Positions 21,769 through 33,508 of a stretch of DNA of 64,000 nucleotides are shown here, one piece after another; position 1 is the stretch's first letter; the number at the start of each line of letters is the position of its first letter. Origin of the DNA: Babesia bovis T2Bo (Eukaryota > Apicomplexa > Aconoidasida > Piroplasmida > Babesiidae); assembly GCF_000165395.2 (NCBI RefSeq), contig NC_010575.1, positions 1,969,001-2,033,000 of the forward strand, read 5' to 3'. Both the position numbers and the translations under genes were made by a program. The notes under the pieces were generated by a model that worked only from the letters and a program-made list of their open reading frames with translations, made no database searches and had not been told where the DNA came from.

Positions 21769-22503
21769 ATGGTGTTAACGGAGCCCAAAGGGGCTGTACA
21801 TACGAATCTTAAACCATTCCACAGAAATGACGATGTAACACATCGACATGGAAATATACCAAATGAGACATCTGAAATACAACACTTGGCTAAAATGAAA
21901 ACTGATATAGATGCCGCAATCCTGAGAATACAACAAAGTCTACAAAGCAAAACGTTGACACAGCCGGAACTGCAAAAAATTGTAGATATAAAACAAAATG
22001 CAAACATCAAACTGGATTCAGCAAATAACAAACTTAACGACCTTATAAAAACGGTAAATGTGAATACTAACAGAGTTGTGGCATTGCAAGTGCAAAGATA
22101 TAGAAGGATATTCGATCAGTTAACAGGAGAGTTCGCTCTTGTGACGAAACAAGTTGACCAAAGATATCGGAGTTTTACACTTTTCGGGGATGATAGACAT
22201 GCTGTTCAACCTCCAGATGTAAGTAGCAGTGTAGGACAAGTTGTTGTAGAAGCTATAATGGATGTTGAGTCATTAACCGAACAAGCAGTTCTCAATTTGG
22301 GCATCTTGAAAAGAGGAAATACTAGAATGGCAAAGATAGTAGGAAGGCTTAATACGATGGTGCACCATCATCTAGTTGATATACATAAAATACAAAGAAA
22401 CATCAATTACGTGCTTATAAGAAACCGTACAGTGACGTCAATCGTACTTGGATTCTGTCTCTTCTTGGTTATTTATAAATTAATACTGTCAAAAATCATA
22501 TAA
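21769..22503 (+). CDS. Probable Qb-SNARE (membrin/GOS28-like), tail-anchored
   Basis: 244 aa, one exon. Mainly alpha-helical with low-complexity polar helices in the N-terminal half. Near the C-terminus a SNARE-like helix (residues ~170-220, NLGILKRGNTRMAKIVGRLN...) is followed by a single tail anchor (SIVLGFCLFLVIYKLILSKII) with four or five residues after it, the layout of SNAREs. The order helix bundle, SNARE motif, C-terminal anchor and the size fit Golgi Qb-SNAREs such as membrin or GOS28. An ATG 48 bases upstream (21721) would add 16 residues without a clear role, so I prefer 21769. It is divergent from the V-ATPase gene, 205 bp apart. Confidence 0.6.
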   Translation: MVLTEPKGAVHTNLKPFHRNDDVTHRHGNIPNETSEIQHLAKMKTDIDAAILRIQQSLQSKTLTQPELQKIVDIKQNANIKLDSANNKLNDLIKTVNVNTNRVVALQVQRYRRIFDQLTGEFALVTKQVDQRYRSFTLFGDDRHAVQPPDVSSSVGQVVVEAIMDVESLTEQAVLNLGILKRGNTRMAKIVGRLNTMVHHHLVDIHKIQRNINYVLIRNRTVTSIVLGFCLFLVIYKLILSKII

Positions 22504-22609
22504 TCGCACTGAAGGTGCCCTTTAGTTGGGTACCTTTCTCGAGCACCGTGCCGATGACACAACAACGCAACCGCCATATATCTTACACATTTACATTATT
22601 TCCAGCGAA

Positions 22610-23782
22610 ATGGCGGAAATTGCGTTTCTAAAATTAGAGGTGCTAGAATTGTTACACGGACCACAAGCTAAACTGCTGTATTCGTATCTATCTGAACAAC
22701 GCCTCAGGAGAAGAGAGGGGAAATCAAAAACGATAGAATCAGGTAGAACTGTATATGAAACCCTAGTAAATACACTATATGAAGCTGGATATTTCCACCA
22801 ATTTGGCCACGATGATAAGAAGTTGTGCGAGATTTTACTCAATCGTGATACCATCGAAGATGCAATGGAGTCATTGGCAGAAGGACTAAATATCTCATCG
22901 CACTTTGGTCCAGCAATTTTCTACATGATTTTAGGTATGTATATGATTGATGTGTATAACATTTAATAGGTTGGATCACTGCACAGTTGAAATTAACCGA
23001 TGTCGACCATTACGACATCGTGACATCATACAGCTTGACGGACTCAAATGATGGAAAACTGGCGCAGATATTTAAATACGTTGTGCATATGGTAATATGC
23101 ATGGCTGGACAGAAATTGCTTTCGGATGAATCAGTGCAGCATTACGATAATGACCTCAGGTGGCTGCTACACAACGGAACGGTATCTGGAATATACAACC
23201 GTTTAAACATGCTAACGAAATGTTCTGCTAACTTCTATGGTGTATACACTGATACGGTTATTATATCAACTATCGCAATGGAATTACATAAGCTATCAAG
23301 GTATGTTTATGGCTCTAACCATGATATACCAAGCAGGAGTCGACAAGTCACATTCACACGTCTTATCCAACATATAACAGATAACCTAATAGGAAGTGCG
23401 AACCCAGGATACAATACCGCTCCAAGGAAACAAAACCAACGCTTGTGGAACCTTCTGTCTCAGGGTGTAATCAAGTCAGGTAGGGAACTATATATATCTA
23501 TAACTCTATGTAGGTATTAAACAGCTGGCTTATGACAATATAAATCTACTAAGGAGTATGCGCTCACTAGGAAGGGAATTTGATATCATGCCTCTGGCCA
23601 AAGTGCTAGCACAGGGTACAACAAGTCACGTAAATGACCTAGAAGACTTCCGCAAAAATTGCGACTACATGAGCGCTGTGTGCGCCCTAAAGAAACATGG
23701 GATAACATGGGATTACTTCGACACTTTCAATTTACAACGAGACAATATGGGCGTTATCCTCCTTGATAGGAACCTATTTTAA
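22610..23782 (+). CDS. Unknown alpha-helical protein
   Basis: Predicted 367 aa from three exons with introns of 35 and 34 nt (after residues ending FYMIL and QGVIKS). No signal peptide, membrane span or zinc motif. The sequence is evenly mixed polar and hydrophobic with many helical stretches, for instance LEVLELLHGPQAKLLYSYLSEQ near the N-terminus. I do not recognise a family. The splice junctions are convincing: each restores a continuous open frame and ends in a normal TAA. It lies between the SNARE gene and the tRNA gene. Confidence 0.62.
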
Positions 23783-23912
23783 TGTATACAAGCATGAATA
23801 TATTTAGATGTAATATTATATCAAATTGATATAAACAGAGATTATGAGGCTTCATTTTTAAAATTATAGCCATCAAACATCAATGTAGTTTATTCTCAAA
23901 CAATATAAAGTT

Positions 23913-23985
23913 TACACCAGGCGGGACTCGAACCCGCAACCTCCGCTTTAGGAGAGCGATGCGCTATCCATTGCGCCACTGGTGC
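23913..23985 (-). tRNA. tRNA-Arg (anticodon CCT)
   Basis: A full cloverleaf reads on the minus strand. Acceptor stem GCACCAG pairs with CTGGTGT (one G-T pair), the D stem is GCGC/GCGC with loop AATGGATA, the anticodon stem is TCGCT/AGCGG with loop CTCCTAA so the anticodon is CCT, and the T arm is GCGGG-TTCGAGT-CCCGC. The discriminator base is A. No intron. It decodes AGG. It is the only tRNA found in the window. Confidence 0.96.
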
Positions 23986-25027
23986 CCGCCTGTCAGCCCC
24001 AAATTAACCCCAATATTTAACATGAGTGAAAATTAGACGCAGCACATTTCGCGACAGAATAGTTAGAATTAATCGTATAATTTATTTTTCATATTTAAAA
24101 TGTGTGGATAATTTTAAAAACTTCTGTGGTAATCAACTATTGTGCTTTGCATTTTGCTGGAGTAAAAAGAAATGCACAATATTAATGAATTTTAGCGGCA
24201 GTAAGCCTAAATATACATTTTACGTGTTTATGACATATGTGCACATAATAGCATCTATCTTAATAAGTAACTATACAAAGGAGAACCTCAGCAGCCAAAT
24301 TACAATTTACCGTGATGAATAAATACATATAAGGTAAAGAGGTGCAACATGAAATGAAGAAAAAAGACAATAGCCATAAATGGGAGTACTTAGTATGACT
24401 TCATTGCAAGCTATATGATTAGGCAGCAAAATGTGTATGTTCGTATAAACGTATCATTTCCGTAGATGTTTACTGAAGGAAGCAAACCAACAGCTAGCAC
24501 CTTCCCCATTCATAGTTGCGCATCACATAAAGCGAAAACGCTAATTCATAACAAATTGTATTCTAATTTCTTTAACATTACGGAAATATGCTGCAGAAGG
24601 ACAAGAATATTTTAATTCACTTCTCACGTTGTATCTCATGTCCAATGTTCCTAATTTGGAATTCATGCAGCTATTTTTTTGCATTTCAGAAATCGAAATT
24701 TTATTTCATGAATACACATTTGCTATCAAACAACAATGCTGATTGGCGTACTATAATTTTATGACATGTGCTTTCAATTGCATTGAATTTAGTTTTCTGC
24801 AGCGAAAACTCGTGGAGCACTGAGGGAGGAAGTTTTTTCTTCTACGTCGCCTATTACACTCATTAGCCAATATATTTTATTGGTTAAGTTATTTATCACA
24901 TTAAACACTTCGGGTAGTATTTGTTGTCCGGGTGTCCATTGGTTTGGCTAATACTTTTGGAAACTAATTTTGACTACATAGCTTTCGCCAGGATCACAAG
25001 CCGTTGATAACAATACATCATTTTGAA
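23986..25027. other. 1.04-kb AT-rich intergenic region
   Basis: Clearly richer in A and T than its surroundings, with A/T runs around 24100-24200 and 24590-24720. An open stretch at 24026-24322 has no ATG at its start and looks like chance. This is the longest gene-free stretch in the window and lies upstream of the KH-domain gene. Confidence 0.4.
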
Positions 25028-26590
25028 ATGTTGCACCTCGTTCAACATAACCTTAACAAACATGTGGATGTTCCTAATTTCAGCATTAAGGAAATTTCCC
25101 AAGATGGCTTATTGAGTGAGGCTGACCTAAAAATGCTGCACGAAACATTAAACGCACAATCTAAACGCCGAAACTGTGGTGCGGAAACCGCAAATGTAGT
25201 ACTACAAGCTGAACAGAATTCATGGTTACAAAGCTATCCAGATATTAGTCGGTATTTCGAAAACATACCTCGAGATGATGCTGAAAGTAGCTCAACCGGC
25301 TCGGCTGACACCAATATCAACACATTTGGTTCATTTAATGAGAGATATCATTGTCCACTCTATAGCTATTTTAATACGGCTTCCGATAACTCAACCAATG
25401 TGTCGTCTTTCGAGTCCCAGGGATTGGAATCACTCTATGGAGAGAGTTGCGGGGGATTGTTCTCGCCCAAGGGAACACAATTCACGCCAACACCGTCACT
25501 TGAAAGCGGATTATTGAGTATGGTAGAAACAGCCTGGAAGTCGTCGGCGCCAAAGCGCGAACATTCATATCATAAGAAGGGGAAACACGTATACCTTAAA
25601 ATATTGGCCACACAATTGGTGTCTGGTACCATTATTGGCCGAGGAGGTAAGGGTTTTAACTGGTTTAGGCGTAAAAGTAAAATTGATGATATACTTTTAT
25701 CCATGCCATGGGAACTCTATCCCCGAACAGAACTACGTACAATGTTTTTGGAGGGAACAACGTCTGCAGTGGTAAAGGCGACATGCATTATAGGAGATTT
25801 GATGCTATGTAAGTACGCACCACAACAATCATTAGGACAAGGACCAACAGATAAGATGTTGGTGATAGTTGTCCTTCCAACATTCGCCAGAGCAGTCATG
25901 GAAACAATACGAGACCGAACAGATGACTCCGTAGTTTCTGTAACACTCTTCGAGGGATCATCCGATGACAAAGAGTTCATAGCCATTATTAAAGGCGTCA
26001 AAACGAAAGTTAAGTCGATTATAGGAGCACTAGCAACCACTGTTGCCGATACAGTAGAACGGAAAGACTACTGTCAAATCGCTTATCCATCTCCAGATGG
26101 ATTGAGCTCACAAGTGCTACCAAATATAAAATCTACAGTAAAAAATGGGAAGAAGTCCGATATGGCCGAAATTGAGAAAATGTTACCACAGGATCTCTTA
26201 GGCAATGATGATACATATATGGGCGCAACACATTCACACAAAGACACGGAAATGGATAAATATATGAATAATACACCCAAATGGGATATGAAGGATGGTG
26301 TATGTTCATTGGACAGTACCATTGGTGCTAACGACGAGCAATTATCGGTTGAAATATCGGCGGCGGCATTACTCGCACAAACTAGTCCGCGTATTTTAAA
26401 ATATCCCGTTAACATGACTATACTCATCCCGGCAGATAAAGCATCAGAGGTTGTATCACTTTCACGAGCGTCAAAATGCTACTGCTCTACAACACCTACT
26501 GATGATCCGAAAACGGTTGCATTGAGTGTCAATGGATCATTACAGGAAAGTACGTCGTTGGTATCCGTTATCATTTCCGTTATTCATTAA
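25028..26590 (+). CDS. KH-domain RNA-binding protein with one canonical and two degenerate KH repeats
   Basis: 520 aa, one exon. Residues 1-180 are Ser/Asn-rich and probably disordered. A first KH domain (~192-265) has the loop IIGRGGKGFN (GxxG = GRGG), after the strand VYLKILATQLVSG. A second similar fold (~277-350, MLVIVVLPTFARAVMETI.., IIKGVKTKVKSIIGAL) and a third at the C-terminus (~460-520, VNMTILIPADKASEVVSLSRA) keep the strand pattern but lack a GxxG loop. This order recalls NOVA/PCBP proteins, which bind short single-stranded RNA motifs. Only the first repeat looks fit for RNA contact. The ATG at 25028 was chosen because no upstream ATG is in frame. Confidence 0.72.
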   Translation: MLHLVQHNLNKHVDVPNFSIKEISQDGLLSEADLKMLHETLNAQSKRRNCGAETANVVLQAEQNSWLQSYPDISRYFENIPRDDAESSSTGSADTNINTFGSFNERYHCPLYSYFNTASDNSTNVSSFESQGLESLYGESCGGLFSPKGTQFTPTPSLESGLLSMVETAWKSSAPKREHSYHKKGKHVYLKILATQLVSGTIIGRGGKGFNWFRRKSKIDDILLSMPWELYPRTELRTMFLEGTTSAVVKATCIIGDLMLCKYAPQQSLGQGPTDKMLVIVVLPTFARAVMETIRDRTDDSVVSVTLFEGSSDDKEFIAIIKGVKTKVKSIIGALATTVADTVERKDYCQIAYPSPDGLSSQVLPNIKSTVKNGKKSDMAEIEKMLPQDLLGNDDTYMGATHSHKDTEMDKYMNNTPKWDMKDGVCSLDSTIGANDEQLSVEISAAALLAQTSPRILKYPVNMTILIPADKASEVVSLSRASKCYCSTTPTDDPKTVALSVNGSLQESTSLVSVIISVIH

Positions 26591-26935
26591 TAGCGCCGCT
26601 TCATTCGGGCGACAACATTATGCATATATTTTATGACAACTAAAGGTTGGCTATATATGATTGGGTTTGCTTTTGAATTATGAACGTAACATGAATGCAC
26701 TATATGATAAGGGTAAAAGGATAGATTAATCAAGTGCAACTGAACTTTCTAATCGTTTTCTTAATATGTTGTAGTTTACACTGCATGATGAAAACTGTTC
26801 ATGTATAGTTACAAAAATAGCTATATTTAATTGCAAAGAAAATAGTCTAAGGCAAGTACGAAATACCGCACCCTCTGCTACGTAACCTAATTATAACAAC
26901 ACGAAGTAATAATGCGACATATTCACCAGATCTGT
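26591..26935. other. 345-bp convergent intergenic region
   Basis: AT-rich 3' flanks of the KH gene (+) and the eS10 gene (-). No open frame or RNA gene is supported. Confidence 0.4.
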
Positions 26936-27343
26936 TTAGGCTACCTCTTTCAAAATGGTATTAGACGCAGGCCTCTTAGAGTGAGTGGCAGGGAAAACAG
27001 TAGGTGGGAGATATAAGCAGTTGCGCAAGTATTCCACACCCTGGTCCGTGAGTACAAAGTACAAGTGCTGCCAGTTGAAGTGCTCAACGACATAATTACG
27101 AGACTTCAATGACTTCATAACCATCATAACGTGAAGGTTAGGAACATTTATCTCCGGATGCAAGGGAATCTTGGAACTCTTCTTGCAAACAAGAACACCC
27201 TCTGAAGAATCATAAGATTATGAACAAATTTTTAACCAAAAAAACCAAAATATATACTACAACCTACCATTAATCAAATATCTGTAAATCATATCACGGT
27301 TTTCCCGTGGGATAATGCTATATTTAATACCATTGAGCGTCAT
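26936..27343 (-). CDS. RPS10: 40S ribosomal protein eS10
   Basis: Predicted 113 aa from two exons (27268-27343 and 26936-27201) with a 66-nt intron. The N-terminal winged-helix block is clear: [80 protein letters not shown]. The C-terminal tail after KRPASN is short; many eS10 proteins carry a longer Gly/Arg-rich end. It sits on the 40S head near the mRNA entry region. Confidence 0.93.
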
Positions 27344-27910
27344 GGTGTCTGTCCTGTAGCATATTAGCAACAAATCAGGGGCCACTTACCGATAACGCCA
27401 GTTTGTATAAACACAAGGTAAATATAAACTGAGCAAACTATATTTCAAGAATATATAAAGCTCACAAATCGATATTGATCGAAGTACCAAGTCATGGGGT
27501 TGACTTGACGGCGGGGTCGTAGTAGTTCAGATAGCTAAAAAGTAACCAAAATAAAGACTATTTAGAACGTAAGAGCTTATTCATAGGGGAATAAAAGTTA
27601 ACTTGTACAGATCACAACGAACAATGATATCGCAAACAGCTACTTTCAACATATATCGATAGCGTACGCGGCACATTTGGTCGTGTTCGTAGAGAACCTT
27701 TACCCAAACTGAACGGATACACATCGTATAAAGGTTAAGTAAACGTTCAGAAACGCTGTTTATGCCGAGGTGTGTGACCCATGCTCTTACGGGACCGCGT
27801 GGCGGCGCCCTGTTTGAACGTGGAGAACATCACATGAACTACTTTCATTTGTTACAGTGGAAAGTGGCCTCTGCAATGAAGTGTTTTAGTGCCATGTAGT
27901 CCAAGTAAGA
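27344..27910. other. 567-bp divergent intergenic region
   Basis: Between the eS10 start (-) and the METTL16-like start (+). It must hold both promoters. No open frame of note or RNA gene is seen. Confidence 0.4.
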
Positions 27911-29296
27911 ATGGTCAAACGGAGTAGGGAAGATGCGTGCCGTACAAAGGGGCAGGACTTCTTACTGCAAACATCGCGCCGTAACGACAATGGCGCGAGA
28001 CAGTCCATGCACCCAAGGTCACGCCATAACATAAAAGATGATTATATTGCACTGTCAAGGGCATTCCCCGTGCTTAAGAGACATATGAAACCCAACCCAA
28101 AGTGGAAGGTTACAATGCCTAAGCATCAAATGTATCACTATGATTTCAATCACCCGGATGCTGTCTACCATCTTTCCCGGGCTATTTTGAACCATGTGTA
28201 CGGAATCAAGTTCTACCTACCGTGCGGATGCCCTCATGGATCATGTGATCCATACCTAAGAACAGAACGTAGTGATACAGATTGCCCTGCATTTGTGGAT
28301 GATGAAATCCCAGTGCAACGATATTTGGCACCCTGCGTCCCAGGTCGTGCAAACTATATTCACTATCTAGCCGACCTATTAAACCTTAGTAACAACTCTC
28401 CAGATACTTCGGCAGATTCGTCGGAATTGAAGGATGATGCGTCAAATATGAAACTCCAAAATATTTTAAAGGGGGAGCGTGTCAAGGTATTGGACATTGG
28501 CACTGGTGCCAACTGTATATACCCACTCATTGGCTCCGCAGAGTATGGGTGGAGCTTCATAGCTACTGATATAGACATCAATGCACTTATGCTTGCAAAG
28601 CAAAACATACAACTAAACAACATGGCTAAAACAGTAGAACTAAGGTTACAAAAGGATACTTTGAGGATGTTTACAGGGGTACTCATGCCTCACGAATTCG
28701 TACATCTTACTATGTGCAACCCACCCTTCCATTCGAGCCTTGATCAGGCTAACCTGAATCCAAGGGTTTCAACCTGCGCTACAATCAATGAACTTGTGTT
28801 CAACCCAGGAATGGTTGCCACTTTTTCTATAGATGGATTTGATTTACAAAAAGTAAACAAGAACAAGTTCTTTGTTGATGGACAAGTCAACTACACGTTT
28901 TCCAGTGATGCGTCTGAGCATGGAGAAGTTGCTTTTGTAGAAATAATGTTGGTGGAGAGTCGATTCCACGCACATAATGCATTATGGTTCACATCGCTAG
29001 TCGCTAGACTATCGACACTGAAGCGAATCAAGAGCCATATACAAGCAGATATGAAGTTTTACCATAACTCTAAAGCAAAACAAGTGGCTTTTCTAAACGC
29101 CAGGATTGAGGATTTAAACCAAGTATGTGAATCTGATCAGAGGAATGACGATATATTCCGAATCAATGTATCCGATCTACATGCTTGTGAGTTCAGGGCC
29201 TTTACACTCAGCCAGGGGAAACAGACTCGCTGGGTTATTGCCTGGACGTATTTCAATGCAGCCCAGCGTTATAAGATACTTAAACCACTATATTAA
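27911..29296 (+). CDS. METTL16: METTL16-type RNA N6-adenosine methyltransferase
   Basis: 461 aa, one exon. The Rossmann methyltransferase core has KVLDIGTGANCIYPLIG for SAM binding, FIATDIDINALMLAKQNI, and the catalytic CNPPFHSS (the NPPF motif of METTL16/RlmF). Downstream, EVAFVEIMLVESRF and the WFTSLVARLSTLKRIK region match the METTL16 core. METTL16 methylates U6 snRNA at A43, in the part that pairs with 5' splice sites, which suits an organism with many short introns. A Cys- and Pro-rich insert (KFYLPCGCPHGSCDPYLR and nearby CVPG) sits before the SAM motif. Residues 1-55 are basic. Confidence 0.88.
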   Translation: MVKRSREDACRTKGQDFLLQTSRRNDNGARQSMHPRSRHNIKDDYIALSRAFPVLKRHMKPNPKWKVTMPKHQMYHYDFNHPDAVYHLSRAILNHVYGIKFYLPCGCPHGSCDPYLRTERSDTDCPAFVDDEIPVQRYLAPCVPGRANYIHYLADLLNLSNNSPDTSADSSELKDDASNMKLQNILKGERVKVLDIGTGANCIYPLIGSAEYGWSFIATDIDINALMLAKQNIQLNNMAKTVELRLQKDTLRMFTGVLMPHEFVHLTMCNPPFHSSLDQANLNPRVSTCATINELVFNPGMVATFSIDGFDLQKVNKNKFFVDGQVNYTFSSDASEHGEVAFVEIMLVESRFHAHNALWFTSLVARLSTLKRIKSHIQADMKFYHNSKAKQVAFLNARIEDLNQVCESDQRNDDIFRINVSDLHACEFRAFTLSQGKQTRWVIAWTYFNAAQRYKILKPLY

Positions 29297-29372
29297 TGTA
29301 ATATGTAAATGTGAACTACACACTACTGGTGGGACCACTAGTATCCGAATAGCCATAACATAATACATTTTA

Positions 29373-30548
29373 ATGGCCAAAATGAAAACCAGCAAAAATT
29401 CTAAAATAGAAAAGGTAAAACAACCAACTCAGGTTAAGAAAAAACGAGATAAGGAGGAATCTAGTCCACCTGTATCTGAAGGCGCGCGCAAGCTTAAAGC
29501 TTTGATCGAAAAGGCAACCGTAAAACCAGCTTCTACCGAATTATTACAACCACCAAAGAATGAATCTCCTGTTATACCTGAAAAGGTGAAGATAATTGAT
29601 AATAAGGGAACAAACGACGCTGATACGAGAATAGAACCAGAGGTTAGAACCAAACCAGTCGTTCAAAAAAAGGTTAAAAAGACAAAGATCGGTTCGAAAG
29701 ATTATGTTGGTATGTTTAACATATAGGTCATTTCAAGTTTATATAGATGAACCTAATGTTGTTTTTATCGGAAATGTACCCTTGTCATTGGATAAATCTC
29801 AGTTGATAAAGAAGCTCGGAATCGACCCCAAAATAGTACAATCTATTTACTTTAGGTCATTGCCAGTTGAAAGCAAGTTTGCAAGAAACAAAAGAGTTGG
29901 TATAATTAGAGGCAAATTCAGTGATGCCAAATCTACACAAAATGCATACGTTAAACTTGTCGATGAGAAATATGTCGATACATTGTTGGCGAAGAATACC
30001 ATGGAAATAGATGGGCATTATTTGTTTATCAACAAAAACTCGCCTTCTTCATTTAGTAAATTCAATCGCAAGAAAACCATTTTTGTTGGAAGGCTTCCGA
30101 AAAGTACCACCGAGAATGAACTTTTTGATGTGTTTTCTAATGTAAGCGCTGTCAAAGGTATGATTACATATATCTTGGATGAATTATTTTTAGGTGTTCG
30201 CATTATCAGAGATCCGCAGACTCACGAATCCAAGGTATGTTACACTTATTAGTATGCATTGTTAACAGGGTTTTGGATTTGTCGCATTCGATGAACGAAA
30301 TGCAGTACCCGAAGCTATAGCAGCTTTCAACAATAAAGAGTTTAAGGTATGTTAATCTTTATTGATATTATAATAGCCAGGGTTATACGCTTAATGTCAT
30401 GAAAGCTCTGGACCACGAGAAAGCTGTTGAATACAAAATGAAAGCTACAAAGAAAAAGGGTTCTAAAAAAGATCCAAAAGGACGTTATCGTCAAAGTAGA
30501 AAGGGCAATATGAAAGGTGATTCGAAAAAGCTTGCCAGAAGACGATGA
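29373..30548 (+). CDS. NOP12: Nucleolar RRM protein NOP12/RBM34
   Basis: Predicted 344 aa from five exons with introns of 34-37 nt. A Lys-rich N-terminus (~110 residues) precedes two RRMs: [17 protein letters not shown] with [17 protein letters not shown], and [21 protein letters not shown] with [22 protein letters not shown] (the RNP1 octamer is restored across a splice). The basic C-terminus ([19 protein letters not shown]) fits a nucleolar protein. NOP12/RBM34 works in 60S maturation. The RNP2 and RNP1 motifs reconstituted only after splicing show the introns are real. It starts 76 bp after the METTL16 stop. Confidence 0.88.
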
Positions 30549-30633
30549 TGCTGTAGCAGCACGAAACATGCTTGATGAATTTTCATATATACAACTTTAA
30601 GTCACACACTTAATTCACAATAAACATGTAAAT

Positions 30634-33316
30634 ATGGATCACCATGTAGATGGTGAAATAACGGGGTCTCTATCTTATGCTTTGGAAAATTGCCTATCAA
30701 AGTGTAAGCATATGTTACAAGATGACTCCCTTGTTGAGCACTATGAAAACCTATACCAAAATAACCTATTTACATATAATAAGATACTAGCACTTATTAA
30801 ACGTTCATTAGAAGACTGTTACACAAATCATAGATGTATAAAGAATGCTATAGAAAATGATACGGGAATAAAGATTGGGATGCATCATGAAAATGAAAAC
30901 ATTGTTAAAAAGTCTTTATTAACAAAAGAAAAGGTGGCACAACTAATTTGCAAAAAAGAAACGATGGCGCATGAATTACAAAAAAATATTCAATGGGACG
31001 CTGAACTTGATAGATCACTAGAGCAAAGTTCCCAAGAAGGTATCAGGGCTCAAACGCAACTTAAACTAGCATGCTTTGCCAAGAACAGGATGAAATCATC
31101 AGTAAGCTATAATGAATTGTACATTATTTTATCATAGGTTGAATTAATTGAAAAAACAATAAATGATTTGGAAAATTCTTGTGAGAATACTCAAACCCTG
31201 GTTGTAACACGACAAGATGAGATTAACCACATAATAGATGAAATGAATTGCATAAATCAAACGAATATAAAAGAAATAGAACATATAGTATGTTTCATTA
31301 TTGACTATTAATACTTCTAGAAACGCATACACGAAGAAATGGATGAAGAACTGAGGCAATTGGGATTCCAACACCATACAACAGTACAAAAACTGGAAGA
31401 AACTCAAGATATTATATCAAATATAAAGAAATCCAAAGAAGAAGCACAATCTGCATTGGGAAAGATCGAAAATGAAATCGATAATCGTGAGCAATGTATC
31501 TCGGAGCTGAAACAAGAAATTGCAAGTATTGAAAATGTATGTGGCACTACATGTATTGACACTGTTTAGGAAAAAGCCATGTTAAAAGCAGAGATAGAAA
31601 ATATTAATTGTGAAAACGAGCGTCTAAAAGACGTCAAACTGGATATTTCTTCTGAGGTTTTTTTAAATAATAGCTTTGACTGTATTATCAGGTTAACAAG
31701 ATACAGGAAAAAATAAAATCTTATGAAATGTAGGTTAATGGGTGCTTTTAATAGATTAAACAGGGATATTCGAAACAATAAATCTAAAATAAAGTTGCAT
31801 AAACGTGGTATCAAAGAATTGGAAGCAATACTAACATCAAAGCATAAAGAAATAATAACTATATATAATACAAAAGCTGAACAATACAGGCGATACAATG
31901 TGATGCGTATGCAACTTGAAGATGCGGTATGGTCTTTGAATGTCAAATATATCTAACAGATAACGAATTTTCATGTAAATACCATGGGGTATCTGGAAGC
32001 CTTGAAAGAATACAATTCCTTTACTGAAAAACAATGCAGCAAAATTATCGATCCTGAGCATATCAGACACTTGGTTAGTAAGAAGAGGGATTCTAAAATC
32101 ACAACTTTAGGAATCCACTCTGCAAAGACAGTGGGAAATTGTGCATTCTAAACACTATAGCACAACAGACGTATTAGACAAGGCAAAAAAAGGTAGAAAC
32201 AATGATCATATTTTAGCAACCTTAGAACTGTCATTACTTAAGGATCATCATTCTATGCTAACAAAAGATTTGGAAATAGCTGGAAAGAGCTGCGAATCGT
32301 AGGTCACATTTTAATTAGATATATCACCCGTAGTTTAAGGAGAGCAAACAGTGATCTAAAAGAGCAAAAGGACGTAATCATAACAAAAGATGTTGAAAGA
32401 AGGAATATGATAACCGATTTATTAGCAGAGCGAACTTATATAGAACAGAAGGTAGAATATCATATGAACCGATGTAATAGTACAGATTATTGAATTGAAA
32501 ACACATGAAGAACAACTAGAAAGTGAATATAATAAACAAATTGAAGGTAAAGTCTGCTAGATACATATCTTATTTCTGGTAGAAGAAACTAAAAACCATA
32601 GAAACAAAATGACAAGCCTAAAGAATGATGATTGTATTGATATGGTTGAGATGATGGAAGAAGAGGTAAATATTGTGGGTACTAATTTACATTATGCACA
32701 GCAAAAAAACAGTCAGATATTATTAAACGCCGCTCTAGAATCCTTAGAAATGGAACATACCAAATCAAAGTCCACAATTGAAACTCAACATAATGACTTG
32801 GTATGTTTATATCGTTGTTGGGGTTATCCCATATACAGCTTAAAGAAGAAAAAGGCAAATACGATGCAATACGAAAGGTTAACCACAGTGAGATTGAGCG
32901 CTTAAAAGCTCTAATTCGCGAATGTAAAGCTAAAGACAATATCCAACCTTCCAATACATCGGCTTCAGCAAATTCATTTCGTAGGATACTTCCAACGGAC
33001 AACAACACGTTCGTTTACTGTTAAATATATTTTATGTGACATAGAAACGCGAAATCAAATGGCAACAGCGTGCAGTTTAAGGTATTTATTCAGAACCATT
33101 TAAGCATCATGGTACAGACCCCAACTTATATAACAGAACGTACAACTGGAAGTGATATGAAATCTACGGCCATGGTATGTTTCTGTCATATACGTCTTTT
33201 AAAACACAACGTAGGAGCTGTTAAAGAAGGTGCCTCGTAGGAAGTGTATTCGGCGGACTGCTTCGACAACTGATAAGGTAGAAGCACCAAAAGATGAATT
33301 GGATTTGTTCTGCTAA
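30634..33316 (+). CDS. Long coiled-coil protein with 17 exons, unknown
   Basis: About 700 aa. I placed 16 introns of about 33-40 nt; each has GT..AG ends and each join preserves one frame through to TAA at 33314-33316, so the model is strong even though the protein is not recognised. The product is almost entirely charged heptads (for example KLEETQDIISNIKKSKEEAQ and ALGKIENEIDNREQCISELK), with two short non-helical breaks. A basic C-terminal tail contains VPRRKCIRRTASTTDK. No globular domain is visible. The make-up suits a structural, kinetochore, centrosomal or SMC-like role; none can be chosen. Codon use is A/T-rich. Confidence 0.7.
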
Positions 33317-33508
33317 CCCCAACAATCGAACAAACACATACTAACTAATCACTAAGTGCAACATTTAATAATCGTAGAATATAATAAAGTTATTTCCATT
33401 TCGAATTGCCATCCCCATTGGGTACATCCATGTTTCAAAGTGAACTTGGCACGTCTGTAGAACTAGTGATCAACAGACACATTATAGTATGCGCAGTAGT
33501 TTCTATTA

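Noticed and set aside
24026..24322. 98-codon plus-strand frame after the tRNA gene
   Set aside because: It starts without ATG, is in AT-rich DNA, and has no recognisable motif.
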